Source: Nocardia alba NBRC 108234
GTDB taxonomy: Bacteria > Actinomycetota > Actinomycetes > Mycobacteriales > Mycobacteriaceae
Length of the DNA stretch: 64,000 nucleotides
NCBI RefSeq assembly: GCF_001612665.1
Contig: NZ_BDAX01000002.1
Location: 434,001 to 498,000, forward strand
Direction: 5' to 3'
This document shows positions 43,349-52,665 of this stretch, in pieces. The position numbers were made by a program, and so were the translations under genes. The notes below the pieces were generated by a model. The model had not been told where the DNA came from, searched no databases, and saw only the letters and a list, made by a program, of their open reading frames with translations. Within the stretch, counting starts at the first letter, position 1. Every line of letters begins with the position of its first letter.

Positions 43349-44399
43349 CCGAACCCCACAGGCGAGTTCGGTTACGAATCAGCAGCGCCACGAAGAAAGG
43401 TGCGCCGATGATCGCGGTGAGGATGCCGATCGGGATCTCGGCGGTGCTGATCGTGCGCGAGAGGGTGTCGATCAGGGTGAGATAGATGGCTCCGAGCAAC
43501 GCGCTGACCGGCAGCACCATCCGGTTGTCGGTACCGACCATCATGCGCACCAGGTGCGGGACGACCAGCCCCACCCAGCCGATCACCCCGGCCACCGACA
43601 CCGATCCCGCGGTGATCATCGCGACACAGACCAGGAGAAGGTTGCGCAGCCGCCGCGGCGAGAGCCCCAGCGCGGTGGCGTCCTCGTCGCCCATGGCGAG
43701 AATATTCAGCCGCCAACGCAGCGCGAGCACCACCAGTCCCGCCGCGACGATCGGGATCGCCGCGGTCGCCACCTTGGTGTAGCTCGCCGTCGCCAGCGAA
43801 CCCATGAGCCAGAAGACGATCGAGGGAAGTTCGCTGTAGGGGTCGGCGATATAGGTGATGAACGAGACCATCGCCGCGAACATCGCGCCGACCACAGTGC
43901 CGCCGAGGATGATCATCAACAGCGGTGCCCCCGGCACGGCCCGAGCGATCGCAACGACCAGCGCCAAGGCCGCCGAGCCGCCGAGAAACGCCCCGCCGAC
44001 CAGGGCGGCGCCGCTGAATCCGGCGAGCAGGATCAGCACGCCACCGAAGGAGGCGCCCGATGACACGCCGAGGACCTGGGCACTGGCGAGCGGGTTGCGG
44101 AACACCGCCTGCATCACCGCTCCGGTGAGCGCGAGCCCCGCCCCCAACAGGATCGACAGCAGGACGCGGGGAAGCCGCACGTCGAGCACCACCGTGGCCT
44201 CCTGCGGGTACCAGGTCCGCTCGATCGGCAAGAACTGCCCCAACAGGATTCGAACGATCTCGTTCGGCGGGACGGCGTAGCGGCCGACGGCCAGTGCGCC
44301 GACCGCTACGACGATCAACAGCAGGAAAAACCCTGGAACGGCCAGCATTCGACGATCGAACCGCGCCCGCCGCGGCGCCGGATCCACCGGCGCCGCCAT
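43341..44399 (-). CDS. FecCD-type ABC importer permease
   Basis: 352 residues with about ten transmembrane helices. Family signatures are DVRLPRVLLSILLGAGLALTGAVMQAVFRNPLA near the N-terminus and GVIGWVGLVVPHLVRMMVGTDNR near the C-terminus. ATG at 44399 begins 4 bases after the lipoprotein stop; an alternative ATG at 44423 would overlap it. Only one permease gene is present, so a homodimer is expected. Confidence 0.9.
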   Translation of the reverse strand: MAAPVDPAPRRARFDRRMLAVPGFFLLLIVVAVGALAVGRYAVPPNEIVRILLGQFLPIERTWYPQEATVVLDVRLPRVLLSILLGAGLALTGAVMQAVFRNPLASAQVLGVSSGASFGGVLILLAGFSGAALVGGAFLGGSAALALVVAIARAVPGAPLLMIILGGTVVGAMFAAMVSFITYIADPYSELPSIVFWLMGSLATASYTKVATAAIPIVAAGLVVLALRWRLNILAMGDEDATALGLSPRRLRNLLLVCVAMITAGSVSVAGVIGWVGLVVPHLVRMMVGTDNRMVLPVSALLGAIYLTLIDTLSRTISTAEIPIGILTAIIGAPFFVALLIRNRTRLWGSDA

Positions 44400-44403
44400 C
44401 TGA

Positions 44404-45540
44404 TCAACGGAGGAACTGGTCATAACCGGCCGCGTCTTTGTTGAGGTCCAGGCGCAGCACCTGGTCGATCTCGTCGTCGGTGATCCGGTAGGCGAACAGA
44501 TTGTCGAACCCGGCACGAATGTCTTCGCGCAGTTGCCCATTGCGCGTTCCCGGGTACAGGATCTGGTGCATCCACAGCCACATCAGCGGTGATTCCGCGC
44601 CCGGCACCTGCCATCGGTAGCCACCCAGCGGGGTCTTGTATACGCGCTTGTTCTGTACAGCGCTCACATTCGCCAGCCTCGGGTCGGCGTAGATGTCGGC
44701 GGGAGTGCTCTGGTCGAATCCGCTGAGCATGATGACCTCGGGGTTCCAGGCCAGGATCTGTTCGGGACCCACCTGTCCGGAGTCGGAGACGAAACCCTTG
44801 CTGACCAGATCCCCACCGACCAGGTCGAACTGGAATCCGTCATACCCCTTGGCGCTGGTGGTGCTGTAGGTGTCACCGGTGCGCGACAGGATCATCGCCC
44901 GCGGCCGTTGACCCTGCGTCGAGGCCACCCTGGCACGCATCTCGGCTTGCTCGGCGCGCTGCCAGTCGACCAGTTGCCGCCCACGTTCCGGCTTACCCGC
45001 GATCTGCGAGAACAGGGTGATCCACTGTTCGAGGTCGTCCTGGGTTCCGTATTTCAGTCCGACCACCGGGAAGCCCGCCGACTCGATCGGCGCGATCACG
45101 TCGTTTCCCCGATCACCCCACTGGACTACGACATCGGGATCGAGCTGCAGCAGTGTCTCCACATTCGGCACGAAATCGCTGCCGGCGACCACCGCGGAGT
45201 CGGCCGAGGCGGGGAACATGGTCGCGAACATGCCACCGCGATTGGCGACCAGCGTCGACTGGTTGAGGCCGACGATGCGGTCGTAGCTGCGATCCACCGC
45301 GGCGAAGATCGAGGGTGCGGGCATGACAGTGAACGCCACCTTGCCGGCGGGGCCATCCAGCGTGACGGCCCGGCCGCGCTGGTCGATGATCGTCAGCGCG
45401 CCCGCGCCGGCCGCGTTGTCGGCCTGCGCTTCTCGGCTCGAGCACCCAGCGGTCAGCGCCAGGGCTGCGATCATGCCGACAGCCATCCATCGTTGGGGCC
45501 GCAGGCTCTCGCGCCGCCGTGCACGCTGCGTATTCGCCAT
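44404..45540 (-). CDS. Iron-complex ABC importer substrate-binding lipoprotein
   Basis: 378 residues. The signal peptide ends in the lipobox LTAGC (Cys33). The body is a FecB/FepB/BtuF-like two-lobe protein: GPAGKVAFTVMPAPSIFAAVD, LLQLDPDVVVQWG, ILAWNPEVIMLSG and PLGGYRWQVPGAESPLMWLWM. It is the first gene of a tightly overlapping operon reaching to 40833. An IdeR/DtxR-type iron box lies 40 bases upstream of the ATG, so iron starvation should induce it. The ligand may be a siderophore, heme or another iron complex. Confidence 0.85.
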   Translation of the reverse strand: MANTQRARRRESLRPQRWMAVGMIAALALTAGCSSREAQADNAAGAGALTIIDQRGRAVTLDGPAGKVAFTVMPAPSIFAAVDRSYDRIVGLNQSTLVANRGGMFATMFPASADSAVVAGSDFVPNVETLLQLDPDVVVQWGDRGNDVIAPIESAGFPVVGLKYGTQDDLEQWITLFSQIAGKPERGRQLVDWQRAEQAEMRARVASTQGQRPRAMILSRTGDTYSTTSAKGYDGFQFDLVGGDLVSKGFVSDSGQVGPEQILAWNPEVIMLSGFDQSTPADIYADPRLANVSAVQNKRVYKTPLGGYRWQVPGAESPLMWLWMHQILYPGTRNGQLREDIRAGFDNLFAYRITDDEIDQVLRLDLNKDAAGYDQFLR

Positions 45541-45579
45541 GCGCTGTACCGTCCTACTCTGAAACCATCAGCCAATAAG

Positions 45580-45598
45580 TTGCGTTAGCCTAACCTAT
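45580..45598. promoter_or_regulatory. IdeR/DtxR-type iron box
   Basis: The 19-base site TTGCGTTAGCCTAACCTAT matches the consensus TTAGGTTAGSCTAACCTAA at 16 of 19 positions, with an intact central palindrome. It lies upstream of the iron-complex importer operon and should be bound by Fe(II)-IdeR to repress it when iron is plentiful. Confidence 0.82.
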
Positions 45599-45786
45599 GT
45601 TCGCGATTAGCTGGGAAGTTCCTCACAGCCCCTTCCGCCGCCGGTCAACCGCGTGACATGGCGCCGGACACCCGGGCGGCAGCGACCGATCCGGCGATCA
45701 GCTCGGCGGTAGTCAGGCCCCACTGTGGGCCGGTACTCGAATCGGGGCGCAGCTCAGCGATGTCGGGCCGATGCGGTGCGCGCCTA

Positions 45787-46482
45787 TCAACTCGCCGTGG
45801 GCGGCGTCGGCGACGAGTTTCTCGAATCCGATGGTTCGCCCTGTGCTGGACCCTTGCCCGAGTCGGACGAATTGCGCCCCGACAGAACGAGTTCCGCTCC
45901 GACGAGCGCGGCGAGCATTATCGCCTCGCCGACATTGCCCAGTGGCGGGCACAGTGCCGCGGCGCCCGATGCCACGACCAACAGTGCGATGCCGAGCAAC
46001 GGGAATCGCAGGCCGTCCGCGCGCCACAGGATCGTGCCGGCCGCGAGCAGCACCACGGTTACCACGAGCGCGGGGATCGGGACGGCGGGGGTCTCCCCCG
46101 CGTAGCGCAGGGTGTCGGCGAACCTGCGCGGCACCAGTCGCAGATGCGCGAGTTCGCCGATCAGGCCCCAGCCCACCAAGATCACGGTGAGGACCACGGC
46201 CGCACGGCGCCACCGCACGCTCGCCCCGACGCGGTCGACCGCCCACAGCACCAGCAGCGGGGTGAGCAGGGCGTGGCCGACGAACCGCCCGACACTCAGG
46301 CCGTGCAGGACCGTTCCCTCGCCGATCAGCGCGCCGAGACCGAAAACCGCCGAGTCATAGGCGATTCCGAGACCCACCACCCCGAGTAGCAGCACCCGTG
46401 GTGCGCGTGCGGTGCGTACCCACAGCAAGCCGACACACACCAGCTCGACCACCGCGACAACCACCATCGCGAGTGAAACCAC
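45787..46482 (-). CDS. Hypothetical integral membrane protein
   Basis: 231 residues with six or seven transmembrane helices (for example VVVAVVELVCVGLLWV, ALLTPLLVLWAV and ALVVTVVLLAAGTILW) and a short hydrophilic Ser/Pro-rich C-terminus. The GTG start is preceded by GGAGGAG. No family recognised. Same direction as the amidohydrolase upstream, separated by 140 bases in which I see no feature. Confidence 0.65.
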   Translation of the reverse strand: MVSLAMVVVAVVELVCVGLLWVRTARAPRVLLLGVVGLGIAYDSAVFGLGALIGEGTVLHGLSVGRFVGHALLTPLLVLWAVDRVGASVRWRRAAVVLTVILVGWGLIGELAHLRLVPRRFADTLRYAGETPAVPIPALVVTVVLLAAGTILWRADGLRFPLLGIALLVVASGAAALCPPLGNVGEAIMLAALVGAELVLSGRNSSDSGKGPAQGEPSDSRNSSPTPPTAS

Positions 46483-46622
46483 GGCACTCCTCCAGATCCA
46501 TCACCAGGTCACTGCCGCAGACGTCGGCAGGCTGCGGCTTCACGGTAGCCGAGGGCACTGTTGCCACGGCGGCCCCGAGCCGAGCTCGGGAGTATCGCCG
46601 GGTGATCGGTGCCCACCGTCGA

Positions 46623-48083
46623 TCAGGCCGGGTCGCGCCGCAGGTAGCGACCACGGGGGTCGCCGACCACGCGGCCATCCGCAAAGACCGACCTGCCACG
46701 CAGGAATACCTCGGTAACCCGGGCCGACATCTCGAATCCCTCGAACGGCGTGTATTCCTGCGCTGATTCGGAATCGGCGGCGCGGACCGTCCAGCGCGCG
46801 TCGGGGTCGACCAGCACGATGTCGGCATCGAATCCGACGCCGAGCACGCCCTTTCCGGTCAGGCCATAGCGTCGCGCGGGATTCGCGGCGGTGAGTTCGG
46901 CGATCCGGGTGAGCGACAGTCCGCGCTTGCGCCCCTCACCGACCAGACCCGGCAGCAAGTACTCGGCGCCGCCGAAACCCGATTTCGCGGCGAAGACATC
47001 ATCGGGGTCGGCGCCGAACTTCTGTTCGTCGCGACAGCACGCGTGGTCGCTGACCACCCAGTCGAGTTCGCCCGCCAGCAGGTGCCGCCACAGCGCCTCC
47101 ACGTCCTCGCGTTCGCGCAGCGGCGGGTTCACCTTCCCACCGATGCCGTGCGCGATGTCGACATCGGCGAGCAGATGACCGATGGTCACCTCGCGCCGGA
47201 AATCCACCTCGGGAAAGGCGGTGGCCATGGTCAGGGCGGCCTCGACGGCCTTCGCCGAGGACAGATGCAGCAGATTGATTCCCGCCAGCCCGGTTTCGTG
47301 GGCGAGGTAGGCGGCCATCGTCACCGCCAGCCCTTCCGAATGCGCGGGCCGCGACGCGCTGTAGGCACGCAGGCCCGTCAACTCGCCCGCCCGCTCGACC
47401 AGCTCGGTGTAGGCGGCCATGATCTCGGCGGTCTCGCAGTGCAACGACAACGACAGGCCGGGGCCGAAACGCGCACGCGCGCGCTGGATCGCGCGCATGA
47501 CGAATTCGAAGTGGGCCAGGTCGTAGCGCTCAGAGGGCGGGATCATCAGGAACTCGGCCTGGTCCGCCGAGCGACCGTGCAGACCGTGACCACCGTAGAA
47601 CATGAAGATCTTGAACGAGGTGATCCCGAAATCGGTCACCAGCGAGGGGATTTCGGCGATGTGCTCGGCTGTCATCGGGGCCAGATGCAGTGCGTGGTCG
47701 ACGAACGAGCGACCCGCCATGCGGTCGAGTACCTCGGGCACGAACTCGCGATAGGGGCCGCCCTTGTTCAGGTAGTAGCGCCCGGTGCGCATATAGGTGA
47801 TCGACGTGGTCACCCCTCCCTGCGCGCACGCGCGGCTCTCGGTGTCGGTGTCGGCCGCGAGGTCCTGGTAGATGCCCCAGTGTTGGTGCGCGTCCACCAC
47901 TCCGGGTAAGGCGAGCAGCCCCCGCGCGTCCACGACGCGATCGGCGCCTCCGCTCGACAACCCGGGACCGATCTCGGTGATCACCCCGCCCGCCACCGCG
48001 ATATCCACCACGGGCGGCTCGTCGGCGTAGTCCCCCTGCCGCACCGCTCGGGCGTTCCTGATCAGCAGTTCGGTCGTCACCAC
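46623..48083 (-). CDS. Cyclic amidohydrolase (dihydropyrimidinase/dihydroorotase/allantoinase type)
   Basis: 486 residues. Metal ligands are His66 and His68 in VDAHQHWG, the carbamylated-Lys context ITSFKIFMFY, His in LSLHCET, His in NLLHLSS and Asp in WVVSDHACC. These enzymes open cyclic amides such as hydantoins, dihydropyrimidines or allantoin. The GTG at 48083 follows GGAG. It is divergent from the first CoA transferase, with GAAAC/GTTTC operator-like elements between them. The natural substrate is unknown; the neighbouring amidase and racemase family genes point to an N-containing compound. Confidence 0.82.
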   Translation of the reverse strand: MVTTELLIRNARAVRQGDYADEPPVVDIAVAGGVITEIGPGLSSGGADRVVDARGLLALPGVVDAHQHWGIYQDLAADTDTESRACAQGGVTTSITYMRTGRYYLNKGGPYREFVPEVLDRMAGRSFVDHALHLAPMTAEHIAEIPSLVTDFGITSFKIFMFYGGHGLHGRSADQAEFLMIPPSERYDLAHFEFVMRAIQRARARFGPGLSLSLHCETAEIMAAYTELVERAGELTGLRAYSASRPAHSEGLAVTMAAYLAHETGLAGINLLHLSSAKAVEAALTMATAFPEVDFRREVTIGHLLADVDIAHGIGGKVNPPLREREDVEALWRHLLAGELDWVVSDHACCRDEQKFGADPDDVFAAKSGFGGAEYLLPGLVGEGRKRGLSLTRIAELTAANPARRYGLTGKGVLGVGFDADIVLVDPDARWTVRAADSESAQEYTPFEGFEMSARVTEVFLRGRSVFADGRVVGDPRGRYLRRDPA

Positions 48084-48106
48084 AGCCCACTCCGGTTTCT
48101 CTCTGC

Positions 48107-48126
48107 GAAACATATGTTTCCGAAAC
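48107..48126. promoter_or_regulatory. GAAAC/GTTTC palindrome in the amidohydrolase-CoA transferase promoter
   Basis: GAAAC-N4-GTTTC (48107-48120, a perfect 14-base palindrome) followed at once by another GAAAC (48122-48126). Uses the same half-sites as the operators flanking the IclR gene but with different spacing. Confidence 0.5.
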
Positions 48127-48179
48127 TCGATCATCGCAGTACTATTCGCAGATGGTCAATGCCACGAGCCCGATTGAGT

Positions 48180-48196
48180 GTTTCGTATCGGGAAAC
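48180..48196. promoter_or_regulatory. IclR-type operator candidate before the CoA transferase
   Basis: GTTTC-N7-GAAAC, the same spacing as the core of the operators at 57737, 57791, 59341 and 59462. It ends 27 bases before the CoA transferase ATG. Confidence 0.55.
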
Positions 48197-48222
48197 TCCT
48201 CGTGGCGGTGAGGAGTCACGAC

Positions 48223-49410
48223 ATGGCCGGACCGCTCTCCGGAATCAAGGTGATCGAGGTGGCGACCCTGTTCGCCGGGCCGCTGGCAGGGACGCTGCTC
48301 GCCGACTTCGGCGCCGACGTGGTCAAGATCGAACATCCGGTCGGCGATCCCGTCCGCGGCCACGGCCCCCAACGCGACGGGGTCGGCCTGTGGTGGAAGA
48401 TGCTGGGCCGCAACAAGAAGTCGGCCACGCTGTATCTGGGATCACCGCAGGGTCAGGAGATCTTCCGACGGATGGTGGCCGACGCCGATGTGGTCGTGGA
48501 GAACTTCCGCCCCGGCACACTGGAACGGTGGGGACTCGGCTACGCCGAACTCAGCGCCATCAATCCGGGACTGATCCTGACCAGGGTCACCGGCTTCGGC
48601 CAGATCGGGCCGTACGCGCACCGGCCCGGCTTCGGCACGCTGGCCGAGGCGATGAGCGGTTTCGCCGCGATCACCGGCGAGCCCGACGGCCCGCCGACGC
48701 TGCCTCCGTTCGGGTTGGCCGATGGAATCACCGGCCTGGCAACCGCTTTCGCCATCATGACCGCACTGCGAGCCCGTGCGAACGACGGGCTCGGCCAGCA
48801 GATCGACATGGCCATCATCGAGCCGATCCTGACCCTGCTCGGCCCGCAGCTCATCGCCTACGACCAACTCGGCCAGCTCGCGACCCGCACCGGCAACCGG
48901 TCGACCAACAACGCGCCACGCAATACCTACCGGACCGCCGACGGCGGCTGGGTGGCGGTGTCGACGAGCGCGCAATCGGTCGCCGAACGGGTCCTGCGCC
49001 TGGTCGGCAGGCCCGAGTTCCTCGACGAGCCGTGGTTCGCGACCGGGACCGGCCGCGCCGCGCACGCCGATGAGCTCGACGAGGCCGTCGGCGGCTGGAT
49101 CGCCCGCCACGACACCGCGGCGGTGCTGGCCGCCTTCGACGCCGCCGAGGCGGCCGTCGCACCGGTCTACACCGCCGCCGACATCCTCGACGACCCACAT
49201 TTCCGTGCTCTCGGCACCATCGCCGAGGTCCCCGACGACGAATTGGGACTTCTCCGCATGCAGAACATTCTCTTCCGCCTCTCCGCGACGCCCGGCGCCA
49301 TCCGCTGGGCCGGGCCCCCGCTGGGCGCGCACACCGCCGAGGTACTCGAGTCCTACGGTGTCGATGCCGCCCAGCTGACCCGCTTGCGCGAGTCGGGGGT
49401 GGTGCGGTGA
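48223..49410 (+). CDS. CaiB/BaiF-type (class III) CoA transferase
   Basis: 395 residues. The N-terminal GIKVIEVATLFAGPLAGTLLADFGADVVKIEHP is the family signature, followed by NKKSATLYL and the VVVENFRPGTLERWGLGY block. It moves CoA between carboxylic acids, which activates an acid for catabolism. GAGGAG precedes the ATG. It overlaps the cyclase gene (GTGA) and so heads a three-gene operon with cyclase and MmgE/PrpD. The substrate cannot be told from sequence. Confidence 0.88.
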   Translation: MAGPLSGIKVIEVATLFAGPLAGTLLADFGADVVKIEHPVGDPVRGHGPQRDGVGLWWKMLGRNKKSATLYLGSPQGQEIFRRMVADADVVVENFRPGTLERWGLGYAELSAINPGLILTRVTGFGQIGPYAHRPGFGTLAEAMSGFAAITGEPDGPPTLPPFGLADGITGLATAFAIMTALRARANDGLGQQIDMAIIEPILTLLGPQLIAYDQLGQLATRTGNRSTNNAPRNTYRTADGGWVAVSTSAQSVAERVLRLVGRPEFLDEPWFATGTGRAAHADELDEAVGGWIARHDTAAVLAAFDAAEAAVAPVYTAADILDDPHFRALGTIAEVPDDELGLLRMQNILFRLSATPGAIRWAGPPLGAHTAEVLESYGVDAAQLTRLRESGVVR

Positions 49411-50225
49411 CCCCGCGAGATCCGCTGGTGGAGTTGGTGCGAGGCGGTGTGCGCCTGATCGAACTCGGCCAGCCCTTCTTCACCGGGATGCCGTGCTCGC
49501 CCAACCATCCCGGCTTCCGGATGACCCTGGCCCGCCGTCACGGTGACATGGTTCGCGCCGACGGCGGATCGGCGGCGGCCGAGATCATCGTGACCGGCGG
49601 ACACGTCGGTACCCATATCGACGCGTTGAGCCACGTCAGCCAGGACGGCCTGCTGCACGGCGGCATCGATGCCGCGCGGGCCCAGCGCGGCGGCGGTTTC
49701 AGCAGCCACGGTGCCGAGCAGCTGCCCGGATTCCTGTGCCGCGGTGTCCTTCTCGATATCGCGGCACTGCACGGCACCGACATCCTGCCCGGCGGCTACG
49801 AGATCACCGACACCGATCTCGCCGCCGCCGCGGACCGGGCGGGGATCACCGTCGAGCCCGGCGACGCGGTGCTGCTGCGCACCGGCTGGGCCCGCCGATT
49901 CGACGACGCGGCGACCTATCTGGGCGCCGCGTCCGGTGTTCCCGGCGCCGGCGTGGCCGCCGCCCGCTGGCTCGCCGAACGCGGGATCCGCGCGACCGGT
50001 GCCGACACCACCGCCTACGAGCGCTTGGCGCCGGGCGCGGGCCACAGCCTGCTACCGGTGCATCGAATACTGCTGGTGGAGTCGGGAATTCCGATTCTCG
50101 AGCATCTGGCCCTGGAGGAGATCGCCCGCCAAGCACTGCCCGAATTCGTGTTCGTCCTCGCGCCGCTGCGGATCGTCGGCGGCACCGGATCGCCGGTACG
50201 CCCACTGGCGGCGGTGACCGGATGA
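49407..50225 (+). CDS. Metal-dependent cyclase/kynurenine formamidase-like hydrolase
   Basis: 272 residues. The metal motif HxGTHxDxxxH is His66, His70, Asp72 and His76 in GGHVGTHIDALSH. Members hydrolyse cyclic amides, formamides or act on isatin-like compounds, so a ring-opening or amide-cleaving step is likely. Overlaps both neighbours by four bases (GTGA upstream, ATGA downstream). Confidence 0.84.
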   Translation: MTPRDPLVELVRGGVRLIELGQPFFTGMPCSPNHPGFRMTLARRHGDMVRADGGSAAAEIIVTGGHVGTHIDALSHVSQDGLLHGGIDAARAQRGGGFSSHGAEQLPGFLCRGVLLDIAALHGTDILPGGYEITDTDLAAAADRAGITVEPGDAVLLRTGWARRFDDAATYLGAASGVPGAGVAAARWLAERGIRATGADTTAYERLAPGAGHSLLPVHRILLVESGIPILEHLALEEIARQALPEFVFVLAPLRIVGGTGSPVRPLAAVTG

Positions 50226-51640
50226 CCGAGCTCACCATCGCCCAGCGACTGGCCCAGTTCGCCCATCTCGCCCGCGCGCACGGCGTCGCGGCACCACTAC
50301 GCGCCGACGCCGCCCGCCGGGTGCTCGACGTGATCGGCAACAGTCTCGCCGCGCTCGACACTCCGGCCGCCGCCGCGGTCCGCGCACTGGTCGGCGAGTG
50401 GGCGGGCAGTCCCCAGTCGACCACGTTCGGGCACCAGGGCCGGATACCAGCGGCCAACGCGGCCCTCTGGAACGGAACCCTGGCCCACGCACTCGATTTC
50501 GACGACACACAATTGCCCTCGGTGCTGCATCCTTCCGCCTCGGTGGTCCCGGCCGCGCTGGCCGCCGCCGAGGCGAACGGGGCGGACGGCGCGGCACTGC
50601 TGGACGCGGTGGCGGTCGGCGTGGAGATCACCGCCCGGCTCGGACTCGCGGGATACGATGCCGCGCTCGGCAATTCGATCTTCTTCGAGCGCGGACTGCA
50701 CGCCACCGCGATCTGCGGCACCATCGGCGGTGCCGTGGCGGCGGCGATGCTGTCGGGGCTCGACGCGGCGGGCACCACCCACACCATCGGCATCGCCGCG
50801 AGCATGGGGTCCGGGTTGCTCGAGGCCAACCGCACCGGCGGTACCGTGAAGCGGGTGCACTGCGGCTGGGCCGCGCACGCCGCGGTCACCGCGGCCACAC
50901 TCGCCCGGCACGGGCTCACCGGGCCGCCGAGCGTCATCGAAGGCAGATTCGGTCTCCTGCAAGCTTTCTGCGGTGACCAGGCAGATCCCGCCGTGATCTG
51001 CGCGGACCTCGGCGAACGGTGGGAACTGCCCGGGATCTTCTTCAAGCCCTACCCGTGCAACCACTTCACCCACGCCGGGATCGACGCCGCACTGCGACTG
51101 CGCGGGCGCGGGATCACCGCGGACCGGATCGAACGTCTCGTCCTCGGCGCGCCGACTCCGGTCCTGCGGACCATCGGCGAGCCGACGGCAGCCAAGCAGC
51201 GCCCCGAATCCGGTTATCACGCAGCGTTTTCCGGCCCCTACACGGTGGCGGCGGCACTGTTGGGCGGTGGCGGTCTCGGGGTGTTCCACGAGGACTTCAC
51301 CGACGCCGCCGCCGGCGATCCGGATCGGCTCGCGCTCGCCGCGAAGGTGACCTGTGTGCCGGACGCGCGCTGCGACGCCATCTTCCCGCACCAGTTCCCC
51401 GCGGTACTCACCGCCGAACTCGTCGACGGCACCACCGTCACCGAGCGGATCGAGGTCAATCGCGGCGGGCCCGGCAACCCGTTGACACCGCGGGAACTGG
51501 CGACGAAGTTCGCGCTCAACACCGCGGGCGTACTCGACGCGGCCGGCGCCGAGCGGGTCGCCGATATCGTGTTCGGGCTGGCCGATATCAGCGATCTCGG
51601 TATCCTGCTGCGCCTGCTCGACGGTAGCGACCGTCACTGA
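50222..51640 (+). CDS. MmgE/PrpD family protein
   Basis: 472 residues. Family blocks are LDVIGNSLAALDTPAA, ANAALWNGTLAHALDFDDTQ (conserved Asp pair), SGLLEANRTGGTVKRVHCGWAAHAAVTAATLA and the FKPYPCNHFTHAGIDAA segment. Members include 2-methylcitrate dehydratase, cis-aconitate decarboxylase and iminodisuccinate epimerase, so it acts on a di- or tricarboxylic acid. The true start is ATG at 50222; the long upstream open frame is shadow coding. Last gene of the three-gene operon. Confidence 0.86.
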   Translation: MTELTIAQRLAQFAHLARAHGVAAPLRADAARRVLDVIGNSLAALDTPAAAAVRALVGEWAGSPQSTTFGHQGRIPAANAALWNGTLAHALDFDDTQLPSVLHPSASVVPAALAAAEANGADGAALLDAVAVGVEITARLGLAGYDAALGNSIFFERGLHATAICGTIGGAVAAAMLSGLDAAGTTHTIGIAASMGSGLLEANRTGGTVKRVHCGWAAHAAVTAATLARHGLTGPPSVIEGRFGLLQAFCGDQADPAVICADLGERWELPGIFFKPYPCNHFTHAGIDAALRLRGRGITADRIERLVLGAPTPVLRTIGEPTAAKQRPESGYHAAFSGPYTVAAALLGGGGLGVFHEDFTDAAAGDPDRLALAAKVTCVPDARCDAIFPHQFPAVLTAELVDGTTVTERIEVNRGGPGNPLTPRELATKFALNTAGVLDAAGAERVADIVFGLADISDLGILLRLLDGSDRH

Positions 51641-51654
51641 GGCGCGGCAGCGAC

Positions 51655-52551
51655 CTACGTGGGTGAGGGAAAGGGCCCGGCCCGCCCCAGCAGAGCGGGC
51701 ACGGGGCGGCCGAGTACCGAACCGAGCCACTGTCCCGTCTCGGCCACCTCGATCGGCTCGATCCCGGTCCGTATTCCCATCCGGTGCAGCAGATACAGCA
51801 GATCCTCGGTGGCGATATTGCCGGTCGCGTTCGGCGCGAACGGGCAACCGCCGACCCCACCGGTACTGGCATCGAGGACCGAGGCGCCCGCGTCGAGCGC
51901 GGCGACCGCGTTGGCGTAGCCGGTGTTCCGGGTGTTGTGGAAATGGCACCGCAGGTCGGCGTGGGGAGCCGCGGCTCGGGCGCCGGTGACGAGAGTGCGC
52001 ACACGGTCCGGTGTTCCGACACCGATCGTGTCGGCCAGTGCGATCTCCTCCGGTCCGGCCTCGGCGACCCGATGCACCAGTTCGAGCACGGTCGCGGGGG
52101 CCACCTCGCCCTCGAAAGGGCAGCCGAACGCCGCCGCGATGGTGACGGTGCGCCGGATGCCCGACTCCGCCGCGCGCCGGGCCAGCGCGTGCCAGCGCTC
52201 GATGCCCACCTCGGTGGTGCACCCCTGATTCCGATCGCTGAGGGTATCGGTGGCCACCACCACGACATTGATCTCGTCGAGGCCCGCGGCCAGCGCACGG
52301 TCCAGACCTCGATCGTTGAAGACCAGTCCCGCGTAGGAAACCCCGGACACGCGCGGCACGTCCGCCATCACCGCCTCGGCATCGGCCATCTGCGGCACCC
52401 GGCCCGGGTGTACGAAGCTGACCGCTTCGATCCGGCGGATTCCGGCCGCGACCGAGCGCTCGATCAGGCGCACCTTGTCGTCGGTGATGACGATCTCGGC
52501 CTCGTTCTGCAATCCGTCGCGCGGGGCGACCTCGAGCACAGTGACGTCCAC
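51655..52551 (-). CDS. Hydroxymethylglutaryl-CoA lyase-like aldolase
   Basis: 298 residues, a DRE-TIM metallolyase. VAPRDGLQNE (metal- and substrate-binding), EAVSFVHPGRVPQMAD, GCPFEGEV and the catalytic GVGGCPFAP loop (active-site Cys) are all present. HMG-CoA lyase makes acetyl-CoA and acetoacetate; close relatives cleave other 3-hydroxyacyl-CoAs such as citramalyl-type substrates. GTG at 52551 fits AGGAGG upstream. Divergent from the second CoA transferase, sharing a promoter with a large palindrome. Confidence 0.88.
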   Translation of the reverse strand: MDVTVLEVAPRDGLQNEAEIVITDDKVRLIERSVAAGIRRIEAVSFVHPGRVPQMADAEAVMADVPRVSGVSYAGLVFNDRGLDRALAAGLDEINVVVVATDTLSDRNQGCTTEVGIERWHALARRAAESGIRRTVTIAAAFGCPFEGEVAPATVLELVHRVAEAGPEEIALADTIGVGTPDRVRTLVTGARAAAPHADLRCHFHNTRNTGYANAVAALDAGASVLDASTGGVGGCPFAPNATGNIATEDLLYLLHRMGIRTGIEPIEVAETGQWLGSVLGRPVPALLGRAGPFPSPT

Positions 52552-52587
52552 CGGTCCTCCTGAATGCCACATCTTGCCAGCGCGTTT

Positions 52588-52616
52588 CGCTGGTGGATAC
52601 AGTGTATCCACCAGCG
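52588..52616. promoter_or_regulatory. Large perfect palindrome between HMG-CoA lyase-like and CoA transferase genes
   Basis: Arms CGCTGGTGGATAC (52588-52600) and GTATCCACCAGCG (52604-52616) are perfectly inverted around AGT. Position in a 115-base divergent promoter marks it as an operator. The TGGATAC/GTATCCA half-site resembles sites of GntR-family regulators, but no such regulator lies in the window. Confidence 0.65.
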
Positions 52617-52665
52617 TACCCGCCGGGACGCGCACAGATCCACCCCACACGATCGGGAGCCGCGC

